Shown: piece after piece, positions 1 to 6,695 of the stretch
Layout of the letters: every line of letters begins with the position of its first letter
Numbering within the stretch: position 1 is the stretch's first letter
Source: Actinomycetota bacterium
GTDB lineage: Bacteria; Actinomycetota; Thermoleophilia; Gaiellales; Gaiellaceae
Direction: 5' to 3'
Length of the DNA: 37,157 nt
Assembly: GCA_005884945.1 (NCBI GenBank)
Contig: VAYM01000147.1
Location: 1 to 37,157 of the forward strand
Notes under the pieces: model-generated
The model's database searches: none
Told to the model about the DNA's origin: nothing
The model's input: only the letters and a program-made list of their open reading frames with translations
Made by a program: the position numbers and the translations under genes

Positions 1-1
1 C

Positions 2-673
2 ACGGTCGGGCTCATCGTCGCCAACGCGATCGTCTGGTTCTGGGAGTTGAAGAACCCCGGCGTCGACTACCACGTCGCCAAAGACGGCTACTACCCGTGC
101 ACGTTTCAGGGGCCGTGCGAAGCGGTCCAGATCGGGGGCACCGTCTTCAGGCACCACCTCGCGTGGTGGGAAGGCGCGTTCACGTGCATGTTCATGCACG
201 GGAGCTGGATCCACATCCTTGGCAACATGCTCTTCCTCTGGATCTTCGGGAACAACGTCGAAGACGCGCTCGGAAAGGTTCGCTTTCTGCTGTGGTACCT
301 CGCTGCCGGACTGGCCGCGACGGCGCTACAGACGTTCGTCACCTTGCAATTCGGAACCGTTCGCGACGCGAGCATCCCGAACATCGGCGCGAGCGGCGCG
401 ATCGCCGGCGTGCTCGGCGCGTACATCCTGCTGCTGCCGCGCGCCCGGGTGCTGACCGTGATCTTCTTCGGCCTGATCTTCCTGCGGGAGATCCCCGCCG
501 GTTGGTTCCTCGGGATCTGGATCGCCTTGCAGGCGTGGCAGGGAGGAATCGGGCTCACTCACCCCGACCAGACCGGCGGCGTGGCGGTCTTTGCTCACAT
601 CGGCGGCTTCGCGTTTGGCCTCTTGACCGTGTTCCTCGTGGCGAAGCGGCGGCCGCTCCAGCCGACGTATTGA
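2..673 (+). CDS. Rhomboid family intramembrane serine protease (5' end outside window)
   Basis: Membrane protease that cleaves substrates within or next to their transmembrane segments. The reading frame is already open at the first base of the window, where it encodes a hydrophobic helix (GLIVANAIVWFW), so the true start lies upstream and only the start of the protein is missing. The rhomboid signatures are present in order: the HxxxN-type segment HILGNM in the second helix, the serine motif GASGA (catalytic Ser) and a late AHIGGFAFG helix carrying the catalytic His. Several hydrophobic helices surround them, and the tail ends with a basic cytoplasmic stretch (AKRRPLQ). The stop is 2 nt before the GTG of the next gene, so the two are probably co-transcribed. 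The family assignment is firm; the substrate is unknown. Confidence 0.93.
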   Translation, partial: TVGLIVANAIVWFWELKNPGVDYHVAKDGYYPCTFQGPCEAVQIGGTVFRHHLAWWEGAFTCMFMHGSWIHILGNMLFLWIFGNNVEDALGKVRFLLWYLAAGLAATALQTFVTLQFGTVRDASIPNIGASGAIAGVLGAYILLLPRARVLTVIFFGLIFLREIPAGWFLGIWIALQAWQGGIGLTHPDQTGGVAVFAHIGGFAFGLLTVFLVAKRRPLQPTY

Positions 674-675
674 AG

Positions 676-981
676 GTGAGCACGTTCGACGCCGACGTTC
701 GACGCGCCCTCGACTCGCTGCCGCCCGAGCTCGCGGCGAAGCTCGAGAACGTCGCGGTCGTCGTCGAGGACGAGAACGGCGAGGATCCCGACCTCTTCGG
801 ACTCTTCGAGCAGTCGGAGTACCTGCCGGCCAGGATCGTGGTTTATCGGCGCCCGCTGCAGGAAGAGTTCGGCCACGATGCCGGCGCGCTCGAGGAAGAG
901 ATCCGGACCACCGTCCTGCACGAGCTGGCCCACTACTTCGGGATCGAGGAGGATCGGCTGGACGAGCTCGGCTACGGCTGA
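676..981 (+). CDS. Minimal zincin-like metallopeptidase (PF06262 type)
   Basis: Short single-domain metallopeptidase-like protein of 101 residues. Its C-terminal part carries the zinc motif HELAHYFG (HExxHxxG) followed by acidic residues (EEDRLDEL) that fit the third-ligand region of this mini-zincin family. The body is acidic and alpha/beta in character, with no signal peptide or membrane segment, so a cytoplasmic location is expected. The frame is open far upstream, but only this part resembles a protein. The GTG at 676, directly after the rhomboid stop, gives the family's usual length of about 100-130 residues. A TTG two codons earlier is the alternative start. The stop TGA overlaps the ATG of the next small ORF (TGATG). 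Substrate and proteolytic activity are not established for the family. Confidence 0.88.
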   Translation: MSTFDADVRRALDSLPPELAAKLENVAVVVEDENGEDPDLFGLFEQSEYLPARIVVYRRPLQEEFGHDAGALEEEIRTTVLHELAHYFGIEEDRLDELGYG

Positions 982-1070
982 TGGAGACCGCGCTCCATGC
1001 GGTGGCGGTCGCGGCGGCGGTCGTCGGGGTCGTGGTGCTCGTCCTCTTCTTCCTCGGACCGCGGGAATGA
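981..1070 (+). CDS. 29-residue single-span membrane peptide
   Basis: Tiny ORF whose ATG shares its A with the stop codon of the mini-zincin (TGATG), an arrangement typical of translational coupling. It encodes a soluble start (METALHAV), one long hydrophobic helix of Ala/Val/Gly/Leu/Phe and a short charged end (GPRE). It would be a bitopic membrane micropeptide. I recognise no family. Support comes from position and composition only; a 30-codon frame in high-GC DNA can be fortuitous, but the clean transmembrane profile and the overlapping start argue for a real gene. Its neighbour two genes upstream is a rhomboid protease, which acts on single-span proteins. Confidence 0.5.
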   Translation: METALHAVAVAAAVVGVVVLVLFFLGPRE

Positions 1071-1098
1071 CCTGGCGCCGGACCGCGTTTTCACGACC

Positions 1099-1338
1099 AT
1101 GACCGTGACCCAGATCCACGAAGAGATCGAGCAGACGAGCGAGCGCCGGACCAAGCTCTGGAACTCCCTTTCGCATGGGTACGACCCTCGCGTCGCCGCC
1201 GAGCTCAAGCGCTTGAGCGACCGGCTCGACCAGCTCTGGGACGAGGAGCGCACGTTGAAGGCAGCTCTTCGCTTTGGCGACCGCGACCAGATCGTCGCCA
1301 GAGCCCGGGTCGAGGAACGGCTCGAGCGCGCCGCCTAG
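1099..1338 (+). CDS. DUF2630 family protein
   Basis: Small helical protein of 79 residues, matching the DUF2630 pattern: an N-terminal helix (IHEEIEQTSERR), a short Gly/Tyr-containing linker and a second charged helix containing RLSDRLDQLWDEER with the conserved LDQLWD-like segment. It has no signal peptide or membrane segment. The function is unknown; the family is mainly actinobacterial. The ATG at 1099 was chosen because the matching part begins there, although the frame is open further upstream. It follows the membrane micropeptide by 28 nt and is the last gene before a strong hairpin at 1361-1405, so it probably closes the rhomboid transcription unit. Confidence 0.85.
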   Translation: MTVTQIHEEIEQTSERRTKLWNSLSHGYDPRVAAELKRLSDRLDQLWDEERTLKAALRFGDRDQIVARARVEERLERAA

Positions 1339-1360
1339 ATTCTCCCTCCGCGCCTACGGA

Positions 1361-1405
1361 GTCGGCCCCGGACGAGGGATGCACCAGTCCCCGTCCGGGG
1401 CCGAC
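1361..1405 (+). terminator. Strong GC-rich hairpin after DUF2630 gene
   Basis: A perfect 14-bp inverted repeat (GTCGGCCCCGGACG and its complement). After a one-base bulge it is extended by GGGA/TCCC, and the loop is about eight bases. It starts 22 nt after the DUF2630 stop and lies before the next ORF. There is no U-run after it, so it would be a non-canonical terminator or an mRNA 3'-end stabiliser, as is common in high-GC actinobacteria. Confidence 0.7.
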
Positions 1406-1416
1406 ATCGTTGGCGG

Positions 1417-1539
1417 ATGACGGGGCACAACGCCGAAGACATCGTCGGCCAGGTCGACTGGGAGGACTGGCCGGACTTCGAGCTCTTCGCCGGCGACGAG
1501 GACGAGGATTCGCCGTCGGCCGCCGAAGAGCCCGCCTAG
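1417..1539 (+). CDS. Possible 40-residue acidic protein
   Basis: ATG-initiated ORF of 40 residues with a tryptophan-rich acidic core (DWEDWPDFELF) and an acidic tail (GDEDEDSPSAAEEPA). It lies between the hairpin and tRNA-Ala. No family is recognised. The strongly acidic composition with regularly spaced aromatic residues looks like coding sequence rather than noise, but there is no clear ribosome binding site and the length is near the limit of what can be judged by eye. Confidence 0.4.
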   Translation: MTGHNAEDIVGQVDWEDWPDFELFAGDEDEDSPSAAEEPA

Positions 1540-1564
1540 GCCGCGGCTAGACTGACCCGCGCTC

Positions 1565-1637
1565 GGGGCGTTAGCTCAGCTGGGAGAGCGCCGGCTTTGC
1601 AAGCCGGAGGTCACCGGTTCGATCCCGGTACGCTCCA
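1565..1637 (+). tRNA. tRNA-Ala (anticodon UGC)
   Basis: A complete 73-nt cloverleaf. The acceptor GGGGCGT pairs with ACGCTCC and contains the G3:U70 wobble pair that identifies alanine tRNAs. The D-arm region is TAGCTCAGCTGGGAGAGC. The anticodon stem CCGGC/GCCGG encloses loop TTTGCAA, giving anticodon TGC at 1598-1600. The T-arm is CCGGTTCGATCCCGG. The discriminator is A; CCA is not encoded (the next bases are CCT). The DNA just downstream contains only a gene relic, consistent with tRNA 3' ends being favoured integration sites. Confidence 0.98.
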
Positions 1638-1694
1638 CCTTCAAAAGCGCTGGCGATTGAGCCATTTCGTTTTCTCAACTGATAACGCGTCTAG

Positions 1695-1900
1695 GTCGCT
1701 GCAAGCGGAATTGCAAGCGGGCCGGCAGCGGCGAGCTCAAGCAGATCAGCGGACGACCTATCGCGGGCGAAGCAAACCGCTCCAACGAGCACCCACCAGC
1801 CACCGCAATCAGTCGCGCTTCCAACCGCGATGCTCAAGCTCGGCGACCCCACGGCAACGCGGTCAAAGAGCTTCAACGCGCGCTCAGCTCACTCGGCTAC
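1695..1900 (+). pseudogene. Relic of a peptidoglycan-binding (PG_binding_1) domain protein
   Basis: No intact gene is present, but two frames join into a recognisable piece. From 1695 one frame reads as an Ala/Ser/Thr/Pro-rich linker and ends in TAMLKLGDPT. From 1853 a second frame continues with GNAVKELQRALSSLGY. Together they match the start and core helix of the peptidoglycan-binding domain (consensus of the form LxxGxxGxxVxxLQxxLxxLGY). The switch happens at about 1850 and equals a one-base indel. Upstream, the first frame is closed by TAA and TAG at 1683-1694, so the rest of the protein is lost. Probably a decayed secreted lysin or amidase. Confidence 0.6.
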
Positions 1901-2062
1901 GCGAGGCGCCGTGCGTTAAGGAGCCTTGACACAATCTCCGTTCCTCAGCGCCGTGTTTTCGGCCGCCGCCGCGACTGTTCCGGGGTCGCCCAGAGCGCGG
2001 TTAGAGCGCGGTTAGGGTCAGCGGCGACGCTGCCACTGGAACTTAGAGGGGGTGGAGGAGAC
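1901..2062 (+). promoter_or_regulatory. Leader of the propeller gene with ribosome binding site
   Basis: Non-coding stretch between the relic and the propeller gene. GGAGGAG at 2054-2060 is a strong Shine-Dalgarno sequence just before the GTG at 2063 and decides that start. TTGACA occurs at 1926-1931, but I see no convincing -10 partner at the usual spacing. A GAGCGCGGTTAG word occurs twice in tandem around 1994-2016. Confidence 0.45.
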
Positions 2063-4141
2063 GTGGGCAGGACGACCTCGGCGAGTCTTGGAGTGAACGA
2101 CGATTGCAGCTCGACGGCCGGGTCGCTGGGTCGAAAACGGTTCCGACAAGACGGACGCAGGGGGCGCACCAGCGCCGTAGAGATTGTCGCGAGACGGCGT
2201 CTGCTGATTGCGGCGCCGACCGCAGCCTTCTGCTTGGCGTTTGCGTTGGGGTTGCTCGGGCAGGCGCAGGGTGGCGTGGGTGTCTGGGGCCCGGCGCACG
2301 GCCCCGAGGGCGGTGACATCACAGCGTTTGCTGTCGACCCGACGCAGCCGGCGACCCTCTACACGGGCACCCGGGAGGGCCTTGTTTTCAAGAGCGTGGA
2401 CGCCGGTCGCAGTTGGCATGTGCTCGACTTGACAAGCAATGGCGTGGAGGCGCTCGCGGTCGACCCGCAGACGCCGGCGACCGTCTACGCGGGCACCGGC
2501 GTGGGCGCCTTCAAGAGCACGGACGGGGGCGGCAGCTGGCGTCCGGTGAACGCGGGTCTGGTGCGGCCCGAATCGGACTTGCCGTTCAGCGACGTAACGG
2601 TCTTCGCGATTGACCCGCAGAGCCCGGCCACTCTCTACGCGGCCGCCGGCACCATCTTCAAGAGCACGGACGGAGGTGAGAGCTGGTCGGCGATCGCGGG
2701 TGGTCTGATCGGGGTGCGGGCGCTCGCGATCGACCCTCGAACTCCGGCGATCCTCTATGCGGCAACCGATACGGGGATCTTCAGAAGCGCGGACGGCGGC
2801 GGCAGCTGGGTGCCCGCGAGCGCCGGCCTGCCCGCCTTCCCTGAGATGACGGCTGTGGCAATCGATCCGCAGAACCCGTCGACTCTGTATGCGGGCACCA
2901 ACAACGAGGGTGACTCTACGATCACCGTGTTCAAGAGCACAGATCGCGGTGTCAGCTGGCGGGGCTTGAACAATGGTCTGGAATCCATCGACGTAGCAGC
3001 GCTCGAGATCGACCCGCAGAGGCCGGCGACGGTGTACGTAGGCAGCGAGCGCGGCGTGTTCGAGAGTGCCGACGGGGGTGCTCACTGGGCCGCGACCGGC
3101 CAGGTGAAAGGCGTGCAGACGCTCGCGATCGCCTCGCAAACGCCGGCGACCCTCTACGCGGGCACCGGCGTGGGCGTCTTCGAGCTCACAGACGGGGACC
3201 GGACCTGGCTGGCATCGAATACAGGCCTCGTGGCGAGTACGGTAGGGGCGCTCGCGGTCGACGCTCGAACGCCGGCGACCGTCTACGCGAGCAGTAGTGG
3301 CGGCGTCTTCAAGAGCGCGAACTCGGGTAGCAGTTGGCGCACCGTCAATGCAGGCCTACCGGTGAACTGGTTCATAGACGCGCTCGCAGTCAACCCGCGA
3401 ACGCCGTCGATCCTGTACGCCGGCACGGGTCCCGGCGTCTTCAAGAGCACGAACGCCGGTCGCAACTGGCGAGCGATGAACACGGGGTTGCCGAAAAGGG
3501 ATGAGGACGTAGCCGCGCTCGCGATCGACCCACGAAGGCCGGCGACCATCTACGCCGGCAGCTTCTCCGGCGCCGTCTTCAAGAGCACGAACGGGGGCCA
3601 CCGCTGGCGAGCCACGGGCCTGCGTCTCAAGGGTATAAGCGTGCTCGCGGTCGATCCGCGAAACCCGGCGACTGTCTACGCAGGCAGTAACGGCTTCGAA
3701 GGCAGCGGCGAACCTGGCGACGGCGTCTTCAAGAGCACGAACGCAGGCCGTAACTGGCGAGCCGTGAACGCCGGCCTGGCCGGCAAATCAGTAGATGCGC
3801 TCGCAATCGACCCGCGAACGCCGACGACGCTCTATGCCGCCGGCAGCGGCACTGTCTTCAAGAGTACGAACGGGGGCGGCAAATGGCGAGCCGCGAACGC
3901 CGGACTCCCAACCGGGGACGAAGAAGTGGTAGACGCGCTCGCAATCGACCCAGCCCGGCCGTCGACGCTTTACGCAGCTACCTCTGGCGGCGTCTTCAGA
4001 AGCGGGGATGGGGCCGGAAGCTGGAGCCCCTTCAACCAAGGGCTAAGACCACGGGACGTCGCCGCAATCGCCTCGACCCGGAAGGTCCTCTACGCAGGCA
4101 CGAGGGGCGGCGGCGTCTTCGATTACAGGTCTTCGGGCTAA
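2063..4141 (+). CDS. Secreted 14-repeat BNR/sortilin-type beta-propeller protein
   Basis: A 692-residue exported protein. An N-terminal basic region is followed by a hydrophobic segment (LLIAAPTAAFCLAFALGLLG, about residues 46-65), i.e. a signal peptide or anchor after an unusually long leader. The remainder consists of about 14 repeats of 40-50 residues with the pattern VxALAIDPxTPATLYAG, GVFKSTDGGxSW, NAGL. The STDGGxxW element is an Asp-box, as in BNR/VPS10/YCF48-like propellers, so two seven-bladed propellers are plausible. The last repeat is truncated and ends in FDYRSSG. No catalytic residues are visible; a binding role at the cell surface is inferred. It sits between tRNA-Ala and gene relics and may have been acquired. 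The GTG start is backed by GGAGGAG. Confidence 0.88.
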   Translation: MGRTTSASLGVNDDCSSTAGSLGRKRFRQDGRRGRTSAVEIVARRRLLIAAPTAAFCLAFALGLLGQAQGGVGVWGPAHGPEGGDITAFAVDPTQPATLYTGTREGLVFKSVDAGRSWHVLDLTSNGVEALAVDPQTPATVYAGTGVGAFKSTDGGGSWRPVNAGLVRPESDLPFSDVTVFAIDPQSPATLYAAAGTIFKSTDGGESWSAIAGGLIGVRALAIDPRTPAILYAATDTGIFRSADGGGSWVPASAGLPAFPEMTAVAIDPQNPSTLYAGTNNEGDSTITVFKSTDRGVSWRGLNNGLESIDVAALEIDPQRPATVYVGSERGVFESADGGAHWAATGQVKGVQTLAIASQTPATLYAGTGVGVFELTDGDRTWLASNTGLVASTVGALAVDARTPATVYASSSGGVFKSANSGSSWRTVNAGLPVNWFIDALAVNPRTPSILYAGTGPGVFKSTNAGRNWRAMNTGLPKRDEDVAALAIDPRRPATIYAGSFSGAVFKSTNGGHRWRATGLRLKGISVLAVDPRNPATVYAGSNGFEGSGEPGDGVFKSTNAGRNWRAVNAGLAGKSVDALAIDPRTPTTLYAAGSGTVFKSTNGGGKWRAANAGLPTGDEEVVDALAIDPARPSTLYAATSGGVFRSGDGAGSWSPFNQGLRPRDVAAIASTRKVLYAGTRGGGVFDYRSSG

Positions 4142-4393
4142 CGCCGACGATCGAGGATGCGGAACCCGCCTGTCCGGTCTCAGGGACCAGATGTGAGACG
4201 AGGCGCCGAGTAGGTTCGAATCCTGCCGCCGGTTTGAGCCCGTGACAGTCTCCGTGGCTCGCATCACGCGGGCGCCGCGTACGTCGCCGACGGACCATAG
4301 AACGTGTCGGGTAGCCGACGAGCCGATCGGTGCGAAATGGAGCTTCCTGCGACGGGGTCGCGCAACCACCCCTGCGGGCAGTTCGACTAGTAG
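4142..4393 (+). other. Gene-free stretch with hairpin and T-arm-like element
   Basis: No gene is visible here. A 6-bp stem GTCTCA/TGAGAC (4177-4199, 11-nt loop) lies 35 nt after the propeller stop and could terminate or stabilise that transcript. At 4210-4226 GTAGG-TTCGAAT-CCTGC forms a perfect tRNA T-arm with a consensus loop, followed by CGCCGGT. I could not fold a complete tRNA around it, so it is at most a tRNA fragment. Confidence 0.4.
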
Positions 4394-4539
4394 CTGACGC
4401 CGGAGGACGTACGCGAAGCCGCTGCTGCAGTCCTCGAAGACGACACATACGCCGGCGACGCTAGGCGGATCGAAGCGGAGATCGCCGCATTGCCGGTCCG
4501 GAATACGGCGCAAGGCTGCTCGAAGAGCTCGCCACGTAA
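4394..4539 (+). pseudogene. C-terminal relic of a UGT/MGT-like glycosyltransferase
   Basis: From 4394 the frame reads LTPEDVREAAAAVLEDD followed by a helix with ARRIEAEIAALP, which is the last segment of GT1 (UDP-glycosyl/macrolide) glycosyltransferases. The frame then has to shift once (about 4498) to continue as EYGARLLEELAT and reach TAA at 4537-4539, the usual family ending. Two consecutive TAG codons stand immediately before 4394, and nothing of the catalytic domains remains upstream. It is therefore a dead fragment, ending 9 nt before lysE. Confidence 0.6.
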
Positions 4540-4548
4540 CATCAGGAG

Positions 4549-5169
4549 ATGCTGTCCGAGATCGCTGCGTTCAGCGTCGCCGCGCTCGTGATCACGCTGA
4601 CGCCCGGCGCCGACATGGCGCTCGTGGCCCGCCGGGCGTTGGCGGACGGGTTCGGCACCGCGGCGCGCACGAGCTTCGGCATTTGCAGCGGCCTCATCGT
4701 CCATGCGACCGCATCCGCGGTCGGCGTGTCCGCGGTCCTCGCCAGGTCCGCCACAGCGTTCACCGTCCTCAAAGCGTGCGGCGCCGTCTATCTCGTCCTG
4801 CTCGGTCTCGCGAGCTTCCGGCGCGCGCGGAAGATCCACCGTGAGCCCGAAGAGGTGCGCGCGCTGCCGCCGGCTCGGCGTGTCTACGTGCAAGGGCTGC
4901 TCAACAACGTGCTCAACCCGAAGCCGGCGATCTTCTACCTCGCGTTCCTGCCGCAGTTCATCGGCCCGGGCGACCCGGTCGTGCTGATGGCCGCGATCCT
5001 CGTGTCGATCCACATCGCGATGGGCGTCGTGTGGCTCCTCACCTGGGCGTGGCTGGTCGCGCGGGCGCGAGCGCAGTTCTTGCGACCGCGATGGCGCGCG
5101 ACGCTCGAGCGCGTCACCGGCTCAGTCCTCGTCGGCCTCGGCGTGCGGCTCGCGGCCGCGACTCGCTGA
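4549..5169 (+). CDS. LysE/RhtB family amino-acid exporter
   Basis: Inner-membrane exporter of 206 residues, the standard length for the family, with about six hydrophobic helices. Family landmarks are the early TPGADMALV motif (about residues 18-26), the Arg-rich central cytoplasmic loop (FRRARKIHREPEEV) and NPKPAIFYLAFLPQF in the second half. LysE/RhtB proteins export amino acids such as lysine, arginine, threonine or homoserine with proton exchange; the substrate cannot be told from sequence. The ATG at 4549 matches the normal family start (MLSEIAAF), although AGGAG directly abuts it with no spacer. It stands between two gene relics, and its stop overlaps the start of the flavin reductase relic. 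Confidence 0.93.
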   Translation: MLSEIAAFSVAALVITLTPGADMALVARRALADGFGTAARTSFGICSGLIVHATASAVGVSAVLARSATAFTVLKACGAVYLVLLGLASFRRARKIHREPEEVRALPPARRVYVQGLLNNVLNPKPAIFYLAFLPQFIGPGDPVVLMAAILVSIHIAMGVVWLLTWAWLVARARAQFLRPRWRATLERVTGSVLVGLGVRLAAATR

Positions 5170-5550
5170 CGATCACCACATCCAATCCCACCGACGTCGG
5201 GTGGGTGCTCGAGCAGCTCTGGGCCCCGATCGTTGCGGTGACCGCCGCCCACCACGGGCGCGAGAACGGCCTGATCTCCTCGACCGCCGTCACCGCGAGC
5301 CTGCTGCCGGAGTCACACGAGCTCGTACGTGCGCCGGGCGTGCTCGCGCCCCAGTTCCTCCCGGACGACGGCGAGGCACGACGCCGCGGAGGCGGCGATC
5401 TTCGTGGCCGACATCATCCGCGGCGCACGCCTTCGCGACGCGCCTGTCCTCACGATCGAAGGGGCCCGCGAGCGGCTTCCGCGCGTATGGGCCGAGGATT
5501 GGGAAGGCCGGCTCGAGGCGGAGCTCGCCGCCGCACGACGGCAGCGCTAG
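5166..5550 (+). pseudogene. Decayed flavin reductase-like (FMN-binding split-barrel) gene
   Basis: The first frame (from about 5166) reads NPTDVGWVLEQLWAPIVAVT and GRENGLISSTAVTASLLPE, the N-terminus of a flavin reductase-like FMN-binding protein. It continues as HELVRAPGVLAPQFLPDDGEA, which appears to skip the strand normally between these pieces. About 5390 a different frame takes over with FVADIIRGARLRDAPVLTIEG and ERLPRVWAEDWEGRLEAEL, the family's C-terminus, ending at TAG 5548-5550. So one in-frame deletion, one larger deletion and a frame change are implied. The start codon position holds CTG overlapping the lysE stop. I infer a non-functional relic of a gene once coupled to lysE. Confidence 0.72.
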
Positions 5551-5561
5551 ATTCCCTGCAA

Positions 5562-6695
5562 ATGGAGCCGAACGAGGACACTTGGGAGCGCGACGACTGG
5601 GACCTCACAGGCGCCGCCGACCTCGAACGCGACGAGGTACTTCGGCTCGCGCGTCACCTCGCCGAGCAGCGCGAGCGGCTTCGCGACGAGGAGCTCGCCG
5701 AGTTCGCCGACCTGAAGCGCGAGCTGCGCGAGCGTGCGATCGAGATCTCCGCGCGCGAGCTCGAGATCGAACACGCGCGAGTCGACATCGAACGGCGCGA
5801 GGCGGAGCTTCGCAGCGAGCGGAGACACGGCCTTCGCCTCCGCCGCGAGCGCGCCGTCCCTGAGGCCGACGCCGACCAGGCGTATGCGGAAGAGCTGCTG
5901 GCGCGGCGTGAGGTGGACGTCGAGGCCAGGACAGCAGCGCTCACCGCGCGCGAGGCGGAGCTCCGCGAGCTCGACGGCGTCCTCGCTCGGCGAACGAGCG
6001 ATCTGGAGGAGCGCGAACAGGCTCTCGAGGCGGACCGGGCTCGACTCGACGCCGAGGCGCGAGCGCTCGCGGGCTCGCAGCAGTCGACCGTGCGGGAGCG
6101 GGCGGAGCTCGAAGCGCTGCGCGGTGACGTCGCCGCTGAGCGTGCGCGGCTCGACGAGCAGCGGATCAAGCTCGCCAAACGGGACGCCGAGCTGGCGAAG
6201 CGTGCACAGGAGCTCGGCGAGCGCGAGCACTCTCTCGTCGCCCAGTCGACCGCGGCGAAGACGGAGGCGGAGCGCCGCGACGAGCAGCGAAACGACGAGC
6301 TGATCCAGCTCGGCACGAGTCTTCGCGCGCTCGAGGCCGAGCTTGCGGTCGAGCGAGCGCGCCTCGAGGCGCGCGCGCTCGAGCTGGACGAACGCGAACG
6401 CGCCCAGGAGGAGCACGCAGCCGCACAGGAGCTGGAGACCGAGCGCGAGTCGGACCTCGCGAAACGCGAGACGGCGCTGCGTGCACGCGAATCACAACTG
6501 GCCGCGCGCGAGGCCGACCTGCTCCGAATGCAGGGTGCGCTCGCCGCGCGCGAAGAGGAGCTGCGCCGGCGCGAGCGCGGGCTCGAAAACGCCGAACGAC
6601 TTCGCGAGCGCGCGGCGGTCGCGGCCGTTCCGCTCGACCCGTACATCAGCTTCAGCGAGGGCCTTGACGCGTTTACGGCGCGCCGGTCGACCTAG
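5562..6695 (+). CDS. Long coiled-coil protein, function unknown
   Basis: A 377-residue, highly charged protein made almost entirely of Glu, Arg, Ala and Leu with continuous heptad periodicity from about residue 20 to 345. Frequent 'ARExELxxRE' units (for example TAREAEL, AAREADL, AAREEEL) suggest internal duplication. The N-terminus is acidic (MEPNEDTWERDDWDL). The C-terminus leaves the coil with a short conserved-looking tail (LDPYISFSEGLDAF). No signal peptide or membrane segment is present, so a cytoplasmic filament or scaffold is likely, comparable in style to DivIVA/Scy-like proteins but without their N-terminal motif. The ATG at 5562 is the first start after the relic. Its TAG overlaps the stop of the convergent HD-GYP gene within one CTAG. 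Confidence 0.8.
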   Translation: MEPNEDTWERDDWDLTGAADLERDEVLRLARHLAEQRERLRDEELAEFADLKRELRERAIEISARELEIEHARVDIERREAELRSERRHGLRLRRERAVPEADADQAYAEELLARREVDVEARTAALTAREAELRELDGVLARRTSDLEEREQALEADRARLDAEARALAGSQQSTVRERAELEALRGDVAAERARLDEQRIKLAKRDAELAKRAQELGEREHSLVAQSTAAKTEAERRDEQRNDELIQLGTSLRALEAELAVERARLEARALELDERERAQEEHAAAQELETERESDLAKRETALRARESQLAAREADLLRMQGALAAREEELRRRERGLENAERLRERAAVAAVPLDPYISFSEGLDAFTARRST

